Shown here piece after piece: positions 44,438-56,087 of a DNA stretch of 64,000 nucleotides (the first letter of the stretch is position 1; the number at the start of each line of letters is the position of its first letter). The notes beneath the pieces are model-generated. The model did not search any database and had not been told where the DNA came from. It saw only the letters and a program-made list of their open reading frames with translations. The stretch is from the NCBI GenBank assembly GCA_025890175.1, contig JANPYM010000021.1:209354-273353 (forward strand), in the 5' to 3' direction. This stretch comes from Ciborinia camelliae. Its lineage: Eukaryota; Ascomycota; Leotiomycetes; Helotiales; Sclerotiniaceae. A program made the translations under genes and the position numbers.

Positions 44438-46057
44438 CTACCAAACAACATCCCCCAAAGACATATCCTCAACACGCTCGATGATACCTGTTTCAATCGA
44501 GCCATCGTTTTTGCTCTCAAATCTTCTTACTGTTCTACCGAATTCCACCAAAGTCTTCTTAACTACCTTCCTCCCTTCCATATCCTCATCGTTCATCCAA
44601 TCCTCTTGAAACTGGTTGAACCCCTTTCCATTAACCCAGTCCCACAGACCAGTCTTTTGAAAGGAGTGCCACGATTCACAAATGGCTTCGAAGCCAGGAC
44701 CATCACCGTTGAAGGTTGAATGCTCCCATGTCTCGACCAGATACAGATATTCAGAGGCTGCAGCGTCATACCACGAATGACCCATTCCGTAAGGGTTTGG
44801 CAAATCAATTGTGTTATCGATCAAGGCGTGTAACCCGCGGCTAGACTTCACTTGCAGACCATCTAGGTTTGTCGCATCAAGGATCGAGACACAGTCATTG
44901 TACCTCTTCTCCAATTTTTCCTCCTCTCTCGTGTAACCCTCCCCATATTCCTTCCTCGACAGAAACATGGGAACGAAGCTTGCACCACCCATGCCGCCCA
45001 TCCCTGACATCATCCGATATTTCTCCGGAACCCAGTTGTATAGCAACGGTGCTAATAATGCTTCGTCTTGCTTCGATAGATACCCCTGGTAAATCATGTT
45101 CGAGCCAGGAGAACACCACTTCTGCTTGAAGAGCTCCCAGTGATCGCGACTGGTGAGTCCGAAGCAGACGGAGGAGATGGGCTTCGGATTATCCCCCTCG
45201 TGTAGGAGGTCGAAGATTTTCCTGACGAGTTTTTTAGCGAGATCACCGAAGTCAAAGATGGGTCTGATCCTTTTGATGTCTTTATCCGTCGCATAAATCA
45301 TAATCCCTTTCGGTGCTGGGCGACTTATTTCTAAGGTACAGGTTAGCTTCTGATGCTCATTGGAATTGGAAAGATTTTATTTTACTTACTTGCGGATCCG
45401 TCAATAAACTCGACTTCAACCGCCCGAAATCCACCATAAGATATAACGACCTGATGTTTCAATTGAACTGGAGAAACCGTCCGGGACGCTTCCTGGACTT
45501 CCTCGCCCACCTCTTTCCTGGATCTTCTGCCGGTTCTTCGACGTTTTGGTTCTCGTCCATCTCGTCCATCTAGGAGTGGAGTGGGTGGAGCGGATAAGTT
45601 TTCCGATTCTCCTTCATTGACTTCTTGTTCTATTTTCTTCGGCACAACCTTTCTTCCACGCTTGCGTCCCCGCGGTATGCTATCCTCGGAAACTGGTAGG
45701 TCCTTTATCTCGTGTGGGCGCTTTGAAGGAGTAGTTGCCATCACTTCCTCGCCTTCTGCCTTGGATATGACTTTCTTTTCTCCCTTGGGTTTCGAACTCA
45801 CGGCTATCCCATCACGTAGATTAGATAATTGTGTGGATATTAAATTCAGTGTCCATACCTGATCCCAATTGCTGCGGATGTACGGGAAAGAATTGGTGCT
45901 GTGAAGAGGCAGTTTCCCCCTTGTGCTCCAAACCCATGTTGGCTGGTTGGCCGGATTTGATCTTGGTAATCTCTCTTGCTTCGATGGGGCGGCTTGGAGA
46001 CGGAGTAGCCATTTGAGATGAGCGGGTGGGTATCTTTTTGCTGGCCTTCTTTGCCAT
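44438..46057 (-). CDS. F-box-like family protein with basic N-terminal extension, three exons
   Basis: Exons are 46057..45859, 45803..45390 and 45330..44438. The introns are 55 and 59 bp (GTATGG...TAG, GTAAGT...TAG) and restore one frame of 501 residues. Residues 1-205 are disordered and very basic, with a probable nuclear-localisation cluster (REPKRRRTGRRSRK). From about 215 comes a family block shared with 52.1-53.6 kb and the two decayed copies: an F-box-like helix pair (LVRKIFDLLHEG), VCFGLTSRDHW, WCSPG, APLLYNWVPEKYR, PMFLSRKEYGEG, EKLEKRYNDC, LPNPYGMGHSWYDAAA and TGLWDWVNGKG. I know no named domain for the second half. If the first half is a true F-box, a role as SCF ubiquitin-ligase adaptor would follow, but this is inference. 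All family blocks are intact, so this copy looks functional. Confidence 0.75.
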
Positions 46058-47160
46058 TTTGCTAGGAGCAATCGAAATACCGTTGGTTCAGATATAAGAT
46101 ATGATGAATATCTAGGTGACCTTTATATAATCAAGGGATAGTCTGATGATGTTGTTTTGTGATTTCTCTCGTGTCACTTGATGTTTATGTCAATGAAATG
46201 AAGATGGAACCGAGTAATCACGAGAATGTTGGATTTCTTCAAGTTTATGTGGATGTAAGAAAGATGGATTGTCTATGTTCATGAAGGTCATTACGTAGGT
46301 AGGTATCTAAATTCATACGGTTTTGGTACAGCCACTTGAGCACGACTAAATGCCTTTGAAAAACACTTTTGTGGCCGTACTTAGGGTTAGGGAAGAGCTA
46401 GGATCGCAACATTACCATCGCCACCCAAATGCTCACTCATGGCGGACATGCTGCTGTACTATTAATTCACCGCGGCTTTTAGAATTAGAAATTAACCCTA
46501 CCGTGTTGAGCTTGGTTTTGGCAAGAAGCATTCGTTAGGAGATGTGGGAATTTGAATGCATATAGCAGCCTGTGGGATACCTAGATATGTTTTAGAGCCT
46601 TAATAATGAAAGTTGCTCTACATTACAAATCGTTATATGTTGTATATACGTTAAACTAAAGAATTAAAATTGATAAATTATATAATTAATCTTTGTTCTA
46701 GCTTTCTTTAAGGCTTGATAAAATAAAACGTGAAAATTAAGAAATGAGCAATATTATATACAAAAAGGCTTTAAAACATATATAGGCTTTGATGGGTTCT
46801 TAATATATACATATAATTAAATTAAAGGATCGAAATAGGTTGGCTATACAACTAACTCAAACTTTTGTTCGGCTCCCTTTGAGGCTCGATGTGGTGGGGC
46901 GGGGGATGGGGGTTGGAAGGCTCTAAAACAAGTGTGGTGTCCTGGCGGGCCCTCAATTGTTATTTCTGGTATTGTTAGTGCTTTCTGGAGCATGTGATAT
47001 TGATCTGCGATATTTTGTTATTACAAGGGCTGCCAACCGTTACGCGTGGTTTGTATACTTATTAGCAGAATTGGCATCCGGAAGGATTGCATATCCCAAA
47101 CAGATTGAATGCGCCGAAAGTTTGAGAAGAAACTGGGCTGAATGATAGCGGTTTGCAGGA
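46058..47160. other. intergenic with RIP-like duplicated block
   Basis: The first 300 bp are the probable promoter of the minus-strand F-box-like gene. A degenerate direct repeat lies at 46629-46937. The 62-codon frame 46957-47145 is unremarkable. Confidence 0.5.
46629..46937. repeat. degenerate direct repeat with transition-type differences
   Basis: Two adjacent blocks, about 46629-46785 and 46797-46937, align along their length. The left copy reads TTCTAGCTTTCTTTAAGGCTT where the right reads TTCGGCTCCCTTTGAGGCTC. Later AAGGCTTTAAAACA pairs with AAGGCTCTAAAACA. Most differences are C to T or G to A, with the left copy AT-enriched, as expected from repeat-induced point mutation acting unevenly. 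Confidence 0.7.
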
Positions 47161-47168
47161 TGTAATCC

Positions 47169-47569
47169 CAGGGTTGGGCAAAAGATAGGGGAGCCAGGGG
47201 TAAACTTGGCTAGAAATCAAGGGGTTGCCATTTTGCTATTTCTTATGGGAAGGGTGAAAACTTTGTGAAATATTGAAAAGTATAGGTATACATGCTGGGT
47301 AAGCATGTGAAGCTATAGATTTGGAGGGGCTTAAAATGATTATATTATAGTTTACGATTGTATGGGATGATTATATGATTCGCTCATATAGGTAGCTAAT
47401 TAAACATAACCTCGATTTCGGGACGATTATATTGGACCATCATATGTATAGTCCTGCGATTATATTTGCACCCAAAGGTTTTATGGGGTAATTATTTTCC
47501 TATGACCTATAGGGTAGGGTAAATATCCTATAGAGATCAAAGACCCCGGATAAGGTACGGGTGCCCCAG
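47169..47569. mobile_element. non-autonomous hAT element, family 1 (copy a)
   Basis: This is a 401-bp element with a perfect 8-bp target duplication, TGTAATCC, at 47161-47168 and 47570-47577. The left end is CAGGGTTGGGCAAAAGATAG. The right end, read inward, is CTGGGGCACCCGTACC, a slightly altered version of the CAGGGTTGGGCACCCGTACC end of copy b at 53668. Inner sequence also matches copy b (TTTTATGGGGTAATTATTTT against TTTTATAGGGTGATTATTTT). No transposase frame is present. Confidence 0.85.
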
Positions 47570-47577
47570 TGTAATCC

Positions 47578-48240
47578 CGACTTTTAGAAACCCGGACGAG
47601 ATTGTGCAACATGATCTATGAAAAGAAATTGCAATCCCACAAATACATCAAAACATATTATCAAGTACACAAGACAATTTCGTTGCGTTCAGACTGTCAG
47701 TGCATTCCTAACTAGATTCGCAACAAATTCTTTTCCAAGGTTGGATATCTGCAAGGCGAGAAAGTTTACAATTGGGACGGAGGCGCTGTAAAAGAGATAT
47801 TGAAGGTTAACGTGGAACTCACGCGTTATGTAGCTCACAAACAAGATAAGGAGAATTCCATGTCTCGAGAAATTGAGATGGGTGGTTATTAACTACATAG
47901 ATGGGAAGTCGGCGCAAATGAATACCATGATCCACGTGGTGATTCAAAGACTCTGTCTGGTATCAATCTAAGGGGGCGCAATCTCCTCTGCCAAATCCAA
48001 TTGTGCACGAAGATTCAAGACAATGTCACCTCTTTTTTTTTGCTCCTCCGATAGAACCCGACTTTTTTGATAAGAGAAATACCGTGAACACCTAAGCCTT
48101 CTCATCCGTCGCGCTCGTGACATGTCCGCCAAGTGTCACACACGTCTTAAATCGAAGCGGAGGAGCTTGGTTCTCTTCCACGTCCACGTCCATGATTGTG
48201 TGTTCCTCAGGGTCCCTCAATGAGATGACCGATTTGCGAC
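47578..48240. other. spacer
   Basis: This is 663 bp with no recognised gene or repeat. It contains the probable 3' end of the minus-strand gene at 48241, and a T8 run at about 48033-48040. Confidence 0.5.
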
Positions 48241-48717
48241 TCAGTCAGTCATGGACAAAAGATTTCTCATGCCAGCCTGCTGTTGCATGCCGAGTGCGTA
48301 TTCTTTGTCATCCTTGAAAGTGAGGGGGTTCAATGCTTCATAGGCTTTTCGTTGCTCCTCTAACTCCGATGGCGGTTTGAATTTACGAAGAGGTCTGGTT
48401 TTCTGGTTACGGTTTCGCCGCGTGGCGCCTCTTCTCTCTAGTCTACGACTGACGAAACGGTTGTGGTTGTCGGCGAAGCGGATCGGGGGGTCTAGCTTGA
48501 GTTGTCTAGTTTGGGCTTGGAGGTGCTGGTTTTCCAGGAAAGATTTCATGACAAGCACCCAGTCCTTTTGGTGTTCGGCCCCCTCGGCATCTTCGTTGTC
48601 ATAGCGCTTCTCCGCCATCGCTGGTTTGGTGTAGTTGCCGCTCAAGGCTGATGATTTAATGGACCCATTACCAGCAACCATGGTGGTGGAGTTGACAGTG
48701 CCCGCATGCTTTGGCAT
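48241..48717 (-). CDS. hypothetical basic protein, N-terminus uncertain
   Basis: A 158-residue frame opens at ATG 48717. Codons stay open upstream to about 48771, where CTAACGCTCCTAG-like sequence (read on the minus strand, TTAACGCTCCTAG) looks like a splice acceptor. An upstream exon and a longer protein are therefore likely; I could not place it with confidence. The product is charged and helical, with a strongly basic middle (SRRLERRGATRRNRNQKTR) compatible with nucleic-acid binding or nuclear targeting. It ends with a Gln/Met-rich segment. I do not recognise the family. Confidence 0.5.
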   Translation of the reverse strand: MPKHAGTVNSTTMVAGNGSIKSSALSGNYTKPAMAEKRYDNEDAEGAEHQKDWVLVMKSFLENQHLQAQTRQLKLDPPIRFADNHNRFVSRRLERRGATRRNRNQKTRPLRKFKPPSELEEQRKAYEALNPLTFKDDKEYALGMQQQAGMRNLLSMTD

Positions 48718-48771
48718 GGATTTAGCTTCATATGCCTCGCTGGAGTCGTTCTGATTTGAACTGGGTTTAAG

Positions 48772-50374
48772 TCTAGGAGCGTTAATACAGAAAGACGATG
48801 GAAGGAGATGCCTTACTGTCTAGGTTTTCGACATCTAGGAACTCTATCGACCTATTCTAGGTCGTTGGTGTGCTCTTCGGATGCGACAGCTTTACTTTGA
48901 TATTTTCTTGTGTTGCGCGGATAATGAAATTATTTGCGAGTAGGTAATGAATGTAGACGTTGGACGCAGACTTTTCATGCCTGGAATTGTGAAATAAAAC
49001 GGTCGATGATGTTTTGTTGTCGTTTTGGAGACGCAAGTGTTGATGCAAACAAGGCGTAGGTAGATATTTGATGCTGGTGAGTAAATTCGCGACGCAAATA
49101 TTCCTTCGTTATCTACAGCCATGTTGGTCCCCTATACGCTTCCTTCCTTTGCCCCTTTCGGTCATCTCGTGATGATTCACGATGCAGCCGTACAGATTAA
49201 CTCTAATTCCGAACTGTAACCGCTTAGAGAGTAGAAGCTCCGGTTGCATTGTGCCATATTAGACTTCTCACATAACAGATGTGTGATGTTAAACAGATTG
49301 TTGTTGATACCTTATTTTCTACATCCACTAGCTAGGTAGCGTTATTGGTCGGTCGGAGACCTCATGAGTCATGTAGGACCTCTAGACTTTGTATAGAACT
49401 TAGGTTTTTAGTCAACATAATGTGAAGCTCCTTTTACCATTATACCGTCAACACATATTAAATACGATCTATGCCTTCATACCCTAAGGCAGATACGGTA
49501 ACTTCAATATCCAGACTCGGACAGAAGTTTGCATTCCTAAGAGATCTAAAACGGAAGCTAACAGTTCAGAATTGAAAGGAAGTCTTCGCAAAGTATGCAG
49601 CGATCTACTACGGAAAATCAACGCCCCTATTTTGTTGATCATACCGGTGACTTAAATAGTAGGTTACTTTGCGAGAGGTTTGATAATCCTATCCATCGCA
49701 GTATGATATACAAGCATCTTGTAGCGGGCTATTAACAATCCCACTTAATATAGGACTCCAGCCCAAGGAGGGACGACCCAAAAAGCCTCTTAATATCGAA
49801 ATCCCGTTCGAGTAGATAAGTAGGCGCGGTAGGAAGTCTTTTGGAATTTCGCAATTTTAAACATATATATAATTGGTATCAGCACCATAGACACCTCTGA
49901 TATGATACTCGCAGCGCAAGGCGAGATATGCAGCAGTATCCCGACCTTTGGGGGAATGACTTGTATTCTGATTTCTTTGACTTTAATATGACCCTAATTA
50001 CCTATTGAAGCGACTGTCGAGAATCGTCTTTATTGAGCAACTATTGATTTTAATGTGAGAGGATCAGGCATATCTTCATTTTACCTGGATCAAGCCGAGA
50101 ACCACCGTCAGGAGAAGATAGAGTTGCCAAATTTCTTATTCATCGAACCAAATATTGTTACTCTTTAATTCATGATAGATAATATCACTTTAAATGGGGT
50201 AAAAGTAGTGATTCGAAAGGTCATTGTGGCTTGGAAGTGGTCTTGATTGAGTGAAGAAGAATACTTAATTTTAGCACATTTATTCAGGGTAATGAGTCCG
50301 TTGAGACGTACACTTCACTGAGATTTCCACACATATTGCAAAGAGTTTATGATGAAATCTCAAATACACCGGTC
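48772..50374. other. intergenic, possibly with an unplaced first exon
   Basis: A minus-strand frame at 48892-49122 could supply the missing first exon of the 48241 gene, but no junction fits well. The remaining 1.2 kb show no gene, no element ends and no strong repeats. Confidence 0.4.
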
Positions 50375-51483
50375 CTAACCCTCTGGATAAATGTTGCGCT
50401 GTTGTGAGAGAAGATCTTCCATCCGCTGCTCATAACCCTTTTTGAACGACATCAACCACTCCTTGATTTGAGCCTCGGAACTTGAGCCCAAAGTTCCTGA
50501 CGCGAGAGCATGAGCCCAGCTATACAGACTAACACCTGGCTTCTAAGTTTAAAACATGATATCATGCGCGCATTCCTAACGAATGATGTATAAAAGTTGA
50601 CGGTTTATCTTTTTGAACATGCTTGCCATCAATAGTCTTTCATCCAATCTGTGAGTAGGCAACTGGTTGGCTTGCGAAACCGAGGAATGGAAAGAATAGG
50701 GTAGAACTAACTCATTAAGGTAAGCTTTACCCTATTCCCGCAGGCATATCCTCCAGCTGTCTTGGTCGGAATCATACCATGAAAATCATCAGTACCATTG
50801 CTCTGACTTGGGAATTCGCGACGACCTGTAAGATTAGCACGGCGGTTTGGACTCTCCTCGATCCTGGTTTTAGTCTCTTCCGGCCACTACTCTCTCCTTC
50901 GTCAATCACAATACTTCTGAAATCCAATGCATCTTTTATTGCCCATATATTCTGGTTCCTTTAGATTAGCAATAAGATTTTACATCTCTCCGCCATGGGC
51001 ACGGGGTTAGACTTAGCCACTTGAAGCTTCGGTAGGTCTTTCCAAGAACACTTCGCTTGTTAATCAATGCCCTATACTTCAAGTCGACTCCCAAAATGTA
51101 GCAAAGACTGTCTTGGTTCAAGAGCTTGGTGGGAGAGAAGTTCGTGAATGACAGGTTTGATGGCAAAAATAGAAGTAATGATATCAATGCTCTTGAGACG
51201 AAGACCTGATCGAGGACTATTGGGATAGAGATCAGCATTCAGATTATCTGTAAAAGCTACCTATATTCCTCTATGGCATCATCACCACTGCCAATGTACA
51301 ACGTTTGGCTATCTTCTTCAATACCTGCCGACCTCTCCGTGAGTCAAGCCCCCATTTTCGTAACATAGCATTGATTGCCTCATTAGACCGCTGAGAATCC
51401 GCGCTCAATTCCGACAGTGACTCGTATTTCATGATCTTCAATACCATTTCTTCCGTTAATATATCGAACTCAGAATTTCCCAT
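50375..51483 (-). pseudogene. degraded or multi-exon F-box-type gene
   Basis: The start at ATG 51483 reads FDILTEEMVLKIMKYESLSEL...SQRSNEAINAML, resembling an F-box (LP-x-E-x-x-x-x-IM...L-S-x-L...S). It stops at 51273-51271. A coding-like stretch follows (SGLRLKSIDIITSIFAIKPVIHELLSHQALEP, about 51220-51080), then an interval with stops. A stretch with a good branch and acceptor (GTGCTAATCTTACAG near 50835) follows, and finally an open last segment 50542-50375 (KPGVSLYSWAHALASG... to NIYPEG, 55 codons). I could not join these into one frame, so the gene is either decayed or has introns I cannot resolve. Confidence 0.35.
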
Positions 51484-52134
51484 TTTGGTCTTCAGAGCTT
51501 AAGCGAGTTGAGCGAGCAGGGGCTTGTCATAATCAAAATCATCCATCCATTGTCCAGGACTTGAGTTGTATATAATTGATCAGCTAGGTAGCTATCCATT
51601 TGGCATAAAACTCGAGAAGAAACAAAAGGAAAGTCAGTTCACAGAAGCGAGAAAGAGTACAGGTAGCAGAATATCATTAACCCAAAAGGGGGTCGGACAA
51701 AAGCCGGAATGTGCTAAACTCCGAAGCTAAGCGGGAGTCTTCCCCCAAAGAAATCTCCATCTTTCTTGTGCATCCTCTTCGGCAAAACCAGCAGATATGA
51801 ATTGATGATCCACATTAACAACTTTCATCTCTCCTTCACATCCATAGACTTTTATCTTGTTCGGATTCAAAAGTCATTTATGAATCCAGACAAACTTTTG
51901 ACATCAATTAGATTAACCCCTTCAATTTGGAGATTCGAATGATCTAATCAGCTCCAGACACCTTTTTCCAGTTTGTTTCTTCAACTGCTAGATACCATTG
52001 CCCAAAGTTTTATTAGCACATCCTTCTTTAATACTCCTCAAGTCAAAATCAAAATTAGCATCCTGTTCAGAAGAGCCTATCCCCCAACCTGTCATCTATT
52101 CTACAACAAATAAAACCCCACCTTAATCGCCAAA
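51484..52134. other. spacer between divergent genes
   Basis: These 651 bp lie between a minus-strand gene start and a plus-strand gene start, so they presumably hold both promoters. No specific element was identified. The A/C-rich leader just before 52135 is typical of fungal 5' UTRs. Confidence 0.5.
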
Positions 52135-53558
52135 ATGTCCACTTTCATCATACCAACCAAATCGCCCCTAACCGCCAAAGAGAAGAAGAAGAGGAAGGGT
52201 GGCATGGAAGAAGAAGAAGAAGAAGAAGAATACGTAGAATTTTCGCGTCTCTTCGATCAATCTCTAAGAAAGGACAAGCGCCGAAGAAAACGATCACAGT
52301 CATTGCAGCTACTGTTTACGCACAACGAGGAGGAGGATGACGTGCGCAAACAACTTTTACTCGAGGTGGTTGATGATTCTGTTGTTAATTCTTCGGTTCC
52401 CGCGGAAGTTCTTCATATCGCAACCGGATTGAATCCCTATGAAGATATTGCAGTCGTGATTGAGAATAAGAATGCTGAGAGTAAGGAGGATTCTAAGAAG
52501 CTTAGCAATGGGGCTGGTACTGATCCAGATGTACTGTACCACATCAATACCAACGGTAATGTCCAGAAGAGATGTGGCAAGGTTCCAGTGTCAGTTCTAT
52601 CTAGTAAGTTATCCATGAGTCCTATTTCCCGAAAACCATAGCTGACAATTAAAAAACAGAGATGCCTACCAGCCTCTGTAAGAGACTACCACCCGAGTTA
52701 ATATTCATGATATTTTCCTTCCTTCACCAAGGCCTTGTAGAGCAGATTCTTGAAGCCATCTGTCTTGCACTCACATCTCGGTGCCACTGGGCACAATTCC
52801 GTGCGCTTTACTGCGATCCTGGCACGAATCATATCTCCAAAAAGTACGAGCTACCATACATGGGCCAACTATGTCTCAGTCCATTGTTAATAACGTGGAT
52901 GGGGCCGAAATACCGACAATCGACACCTTACAAGGAGAATGAAGTCGTACATCGGCCCATCCCCATGTTTTTATCGCGCGCAGTTTATGGCAACAAATGC
53001 GGCGATGCGGAAGAAAGACTCAAGTTGAGATATCAAGACTGTGCCCGGATCATCAACGATTTTGGTCCCCGGTCCCGACAAATTTACTACCAAAATCCTT
53101 CGGGTCTCATCACGACACTACCTAGTCCTTTCGGCCTGGGCGAGGCGTGGTATTTCACTGCCGCCACATTCTACAGGGATCTCTTGTGGAGTTGGAGAGA
53201 TAATAATCTGCACGTGAGTGAACTTTTGGGGGAGTTGCTCTGGGCAATTCATGATGGAAGTCCCACCCCAAAGCCTTCCAAGAAACGTTCTATGTCCCAC
53301 CATGATTCTTGGACTTGTTTTCAGGAAACGCATTTGTGGAGGTGGTGGGTGGAGGGTAAGGAAGAAGATGAATGGGATGGAGATTTGACTACCAAGGCGG
53401 GATTGGAGGCATGGGAGCGAAAGGAAGTAAAGGAAGATTTGGAGATGATTCGAAGGTGTATTTTTGATAGAAAAAGACAAGATCGCGCGTATCGTGAAGG
53501 AAACAGAGCGATTGAATGGAAAGGTTACTACTCGAGAGAGCATGGAATTACTCCTTAG
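52135..53558 (+). CDS. F-box-like family protein with acidic/basic N-terminal extension, two exons
   Basis: Exons are 52135..52603 and 52660..53558, joined across a 56-bp intron (GTAAGT...CAG), giving 455 residues. Residues 1-160 are disordered, with a poly-Glu tract (EEEEEEEE, about 26-33) and basic clusters (KEKKKRK, RKDKRRRKR). The family block starts near 160: LPPELIFMIFSFL (a convincing F-box-like start), ICLALTSRCHWAQF, YCDPGTNHISKKY, LSPLLITWMGPKYRQ, PMFLSRAVYGNK, ERLKLRYQDC, LPSPFGLGEAWYFTAA, WTCFQETHLWRWWVEGK. These are the same blocks, in the same order, as the protein at 44438-46057. Both intact copies join an unrelated charged N-terminus to the block near an intron. Ubiquitin-ligase adaptor function is possible but unproven. 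The start follows an A-rich leader (CCAAAATGTCC). Confidence 0.75.
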
Positions 53559-53667
53559 TCAAAAAATGTAATTACGTTGGCAGAGTGTAGATAGAGATAC
53601 TATATGGACCGAAATCTTATGGATGATAATTCCATTTGTCTCTTCTCCCCTTCTCTCGCAGTACACC

Positions 53668-54167
53668 CAGGGTTGGGCACCCGTACCCTACCCGGGGTAT
53701 TTTAGCTTTCCGGGTGGTTTACTTTATCCTGCTAGATTCTACGGGGTGGTTGCTTTATAAAACCTGTGGGTATTCGGGGTACCCGCGGGTATATATTATG
53801 TGATCGTTTAATGCTATCGTCTAAAGTTGAAGCTATTCCCAATTCTATATTTACTTTCCATATGCTAACCCTAACCCTAATCAACCCTAATCCTAATCAA
53901 ACCCTAACCCTAACTCTAATCAAACTCTAACCATAATCAAATTCTAATCCTTATTTCTCTTCTATTTCATCTTTTTCATCCCACCCCCCTTTCAAATTTT
54001 GGATGACTATATTAAACGATTACATAATATATATTTGCAGGTATTTTGAGTACCCGAAACATTTTATAGGGTGATTATTTTACTTTGTGGAGGGGGAGTA
54101 GGGTGGTTATCCGTTGGGTTTTTATTCCGGGTTATTTTGGGTATATTTTATCCTTTGCCCAACCCTG
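53668..54167. mobile_element. non-autonomous hAT element, family 1 (copy b)
   Basis: This is a 500-bp element with a perfect 8-bp target duplication, AGTACACC, at 53660-53667 and 54168-54175. Terminal inverted repeats are CAGGGTTGGGCACCCGTACC at the left and CAGGGTTGGGCAAAGGATAA read inward from the right. It contains GGGTACCC-rich subterminal repeats, the word GAAGCTATTCCC shared with the family-2 element, and a telomere-like tract. It lies 100 bp downstream of the F-box-like gene, probably inside or just past its 3' UTR. There is no transposase. Confidence 0.9.
53865..53950. repeat. interstitial telomere-like (CCCTAA)n tract
   Basis: The tract opens with three CTAACC-type units, then imperfect CCCTAA units are separated by TCAA or TC insertions (for example ACCCTAATCAACCCTAATCC). 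CTCTAATCAAA and CATAATCAAA variants occur towards the right end. It matches the fungal telomere hexamer TTAGGG read on the other strand and lies inside hAT copy b. Confidence 0.85.
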
Positions 54168-54175
54168 AGTACACC

Positions 54176-55574
54176 TTGAACTCGCATCAACTTCGGGGTC
54201 TTTCAATTCTATTCTCTTCTATAATATACGTAACTATTTGTCTTGTTAAAGGGTCTGTTTGGTAGCGAAAGCATATACTGGTATATATAATATTTAAATG
54301 CTAATATTTAAATACTACTGAATTTTGTATTTAATATATAATATTTATATATTATTGATTAAATATCAGTATTTGTTTTTATACAAATTTTTTAAATATT
54401 ATATATTGAAAAAAAATATAGTTTAATATTAATATATAATATTTAAAAAATTATTAATACTCTTAATTTCATTTTTTATATTAATAAATGTATTATAATT
54501 ATAATTATTATATTTATTATTATTTTTTATAATTCATTTTAAAATAAATTTAATATTAAATTTAAATGTTTTATTATAATTATTATTAAAAATAATATAT
54601 AATATTAAAAGTCGATTTATTATAATAAAAAAGATTGTAAAATGATATTTTAGAAAAAATATTACAAAATTATAAATTTATTTGATATAATATATTTATA
54701 TTGATATTAAAAATAATTATATATATTTTTATATACTTTTAAAGTATTTATAGATTTTTGTATAGAATATATAGTTTTATAATTATTAAAATATATTTTT
54801 ATATAAGAGAAAATCTATATTTTTTTTTTTTATATTTAAATAAAATATTATTAATTGTTTGGTTTAAAAAAAGTTTTAAAAATCGAAAAAAATTATTTTT
54901 TAATATATAAAATATATATTATTTTATTATTTTTGATATTATATATTAATTTATATATATAATATTTTTTATAAAATTCTTAATATTATAAATATTTTTT
55001 ATATATATATTATTAAACTTTTTATAATTAAAACCCTTTTTTATAAACAAATTATTAAGAATTTTAAATATAATAATTTTTTTAATAATTATATAAATAC
55101 TTTAGATAATATATATATTATTATATATTTAATTATAAAAAATTAAATTTCATTTTAAAATAAAAAGTATTTTCTTTTTTAAAATGTATTTACAATATAT
55201 ATATTCGATTTTTAATTTTATTTTGTATATATTAAATAAAAAGAATTAATAAACAATTAACGAATTTTTAAAAATATTATAATTAATAAAGATTTTAAGA
55301 TTTTAAATAAAAAATACTTTTTGAAAAATATTAAATATATTAATATTAAAATTTTTTTAATATTGTATAAAAGAATTTAATATTATTTAAAAAAGCAATA
55401 TATTTTTAATAAAACTTTTAAAATCTTAAAAAAACTATTCAATTTATATTATATATTTCTTTATAATAAAATCAAATATATATTTAATATTTTAAAATAT
55501 CGTTTTTTATATTTATATATTATTTTTAAATACTTATTATTGAATCAAATTTAAATTATATATACATATTATAT
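54176..55574. other. extremely AT-rich desert, left part
   Basis: From about 54270 the DNA is almost only A and T, with poly-A/T runs and TATA/ATTA words on both strands and no open frame worth noting. This is the look of RIP-exhausted repeat DNA or an AT isochore. No recognisable transposon ends survive. Confidence 0.8.
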
Positions 55575-55767
55575 TGTCGGTTCACACCAGGGGGTATGAA
55601 CACGCATATATGCGGAATGAAGGTGGTCAACAATATAGGTATGATATCTCTGTAGTATTGATGACGTTCTAGCTAAGAGGGTGTGGGGAGAGGTGAACTA
55701 TATAGGCGTGGTAGACGCTAGTGCCTAGTGCCTAGTCACGTGCCGTATTCACCTATTTGCTCCAACA
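55575..55767. repeat. left LTR of the TRIM-like element
   Basis: This is a 193-bp repeat, identical base for base by eye to the copy at 56631-56823. It contains a small CTAGTGCCTAGTGCCTAG tandem and GTCACGTG. Confidence 0.93.
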
Positions 55768-56087
55768 CTGGCAACTCTTAAAAAGAGAAAGAGAAAGACT
55801 AAATACATGTGATCCTGCCCATATATCCTATACCCTATGCCCATATGCCTGTATGCCCTTATGCCCTATCCTGTTCCTAGCTCCATGCCTTATCCCTCCG
55901 CGAACTTGAACTTGAAGTCGAAATAAGGTCCCGAGGTCGAAATAAGGTTCCGAGGCTGAAACGTAAAGTTGAATCGTAGAATCGAAGCGTAGAGCTATGT
56001 GGGGTAGCGTATAAGTGTAGGGGTGACGTAGGTGGCGCAAGAGAACGTTGGCATACCGTATTTTTGAGTGAATAGTGAGGGGTAGGT

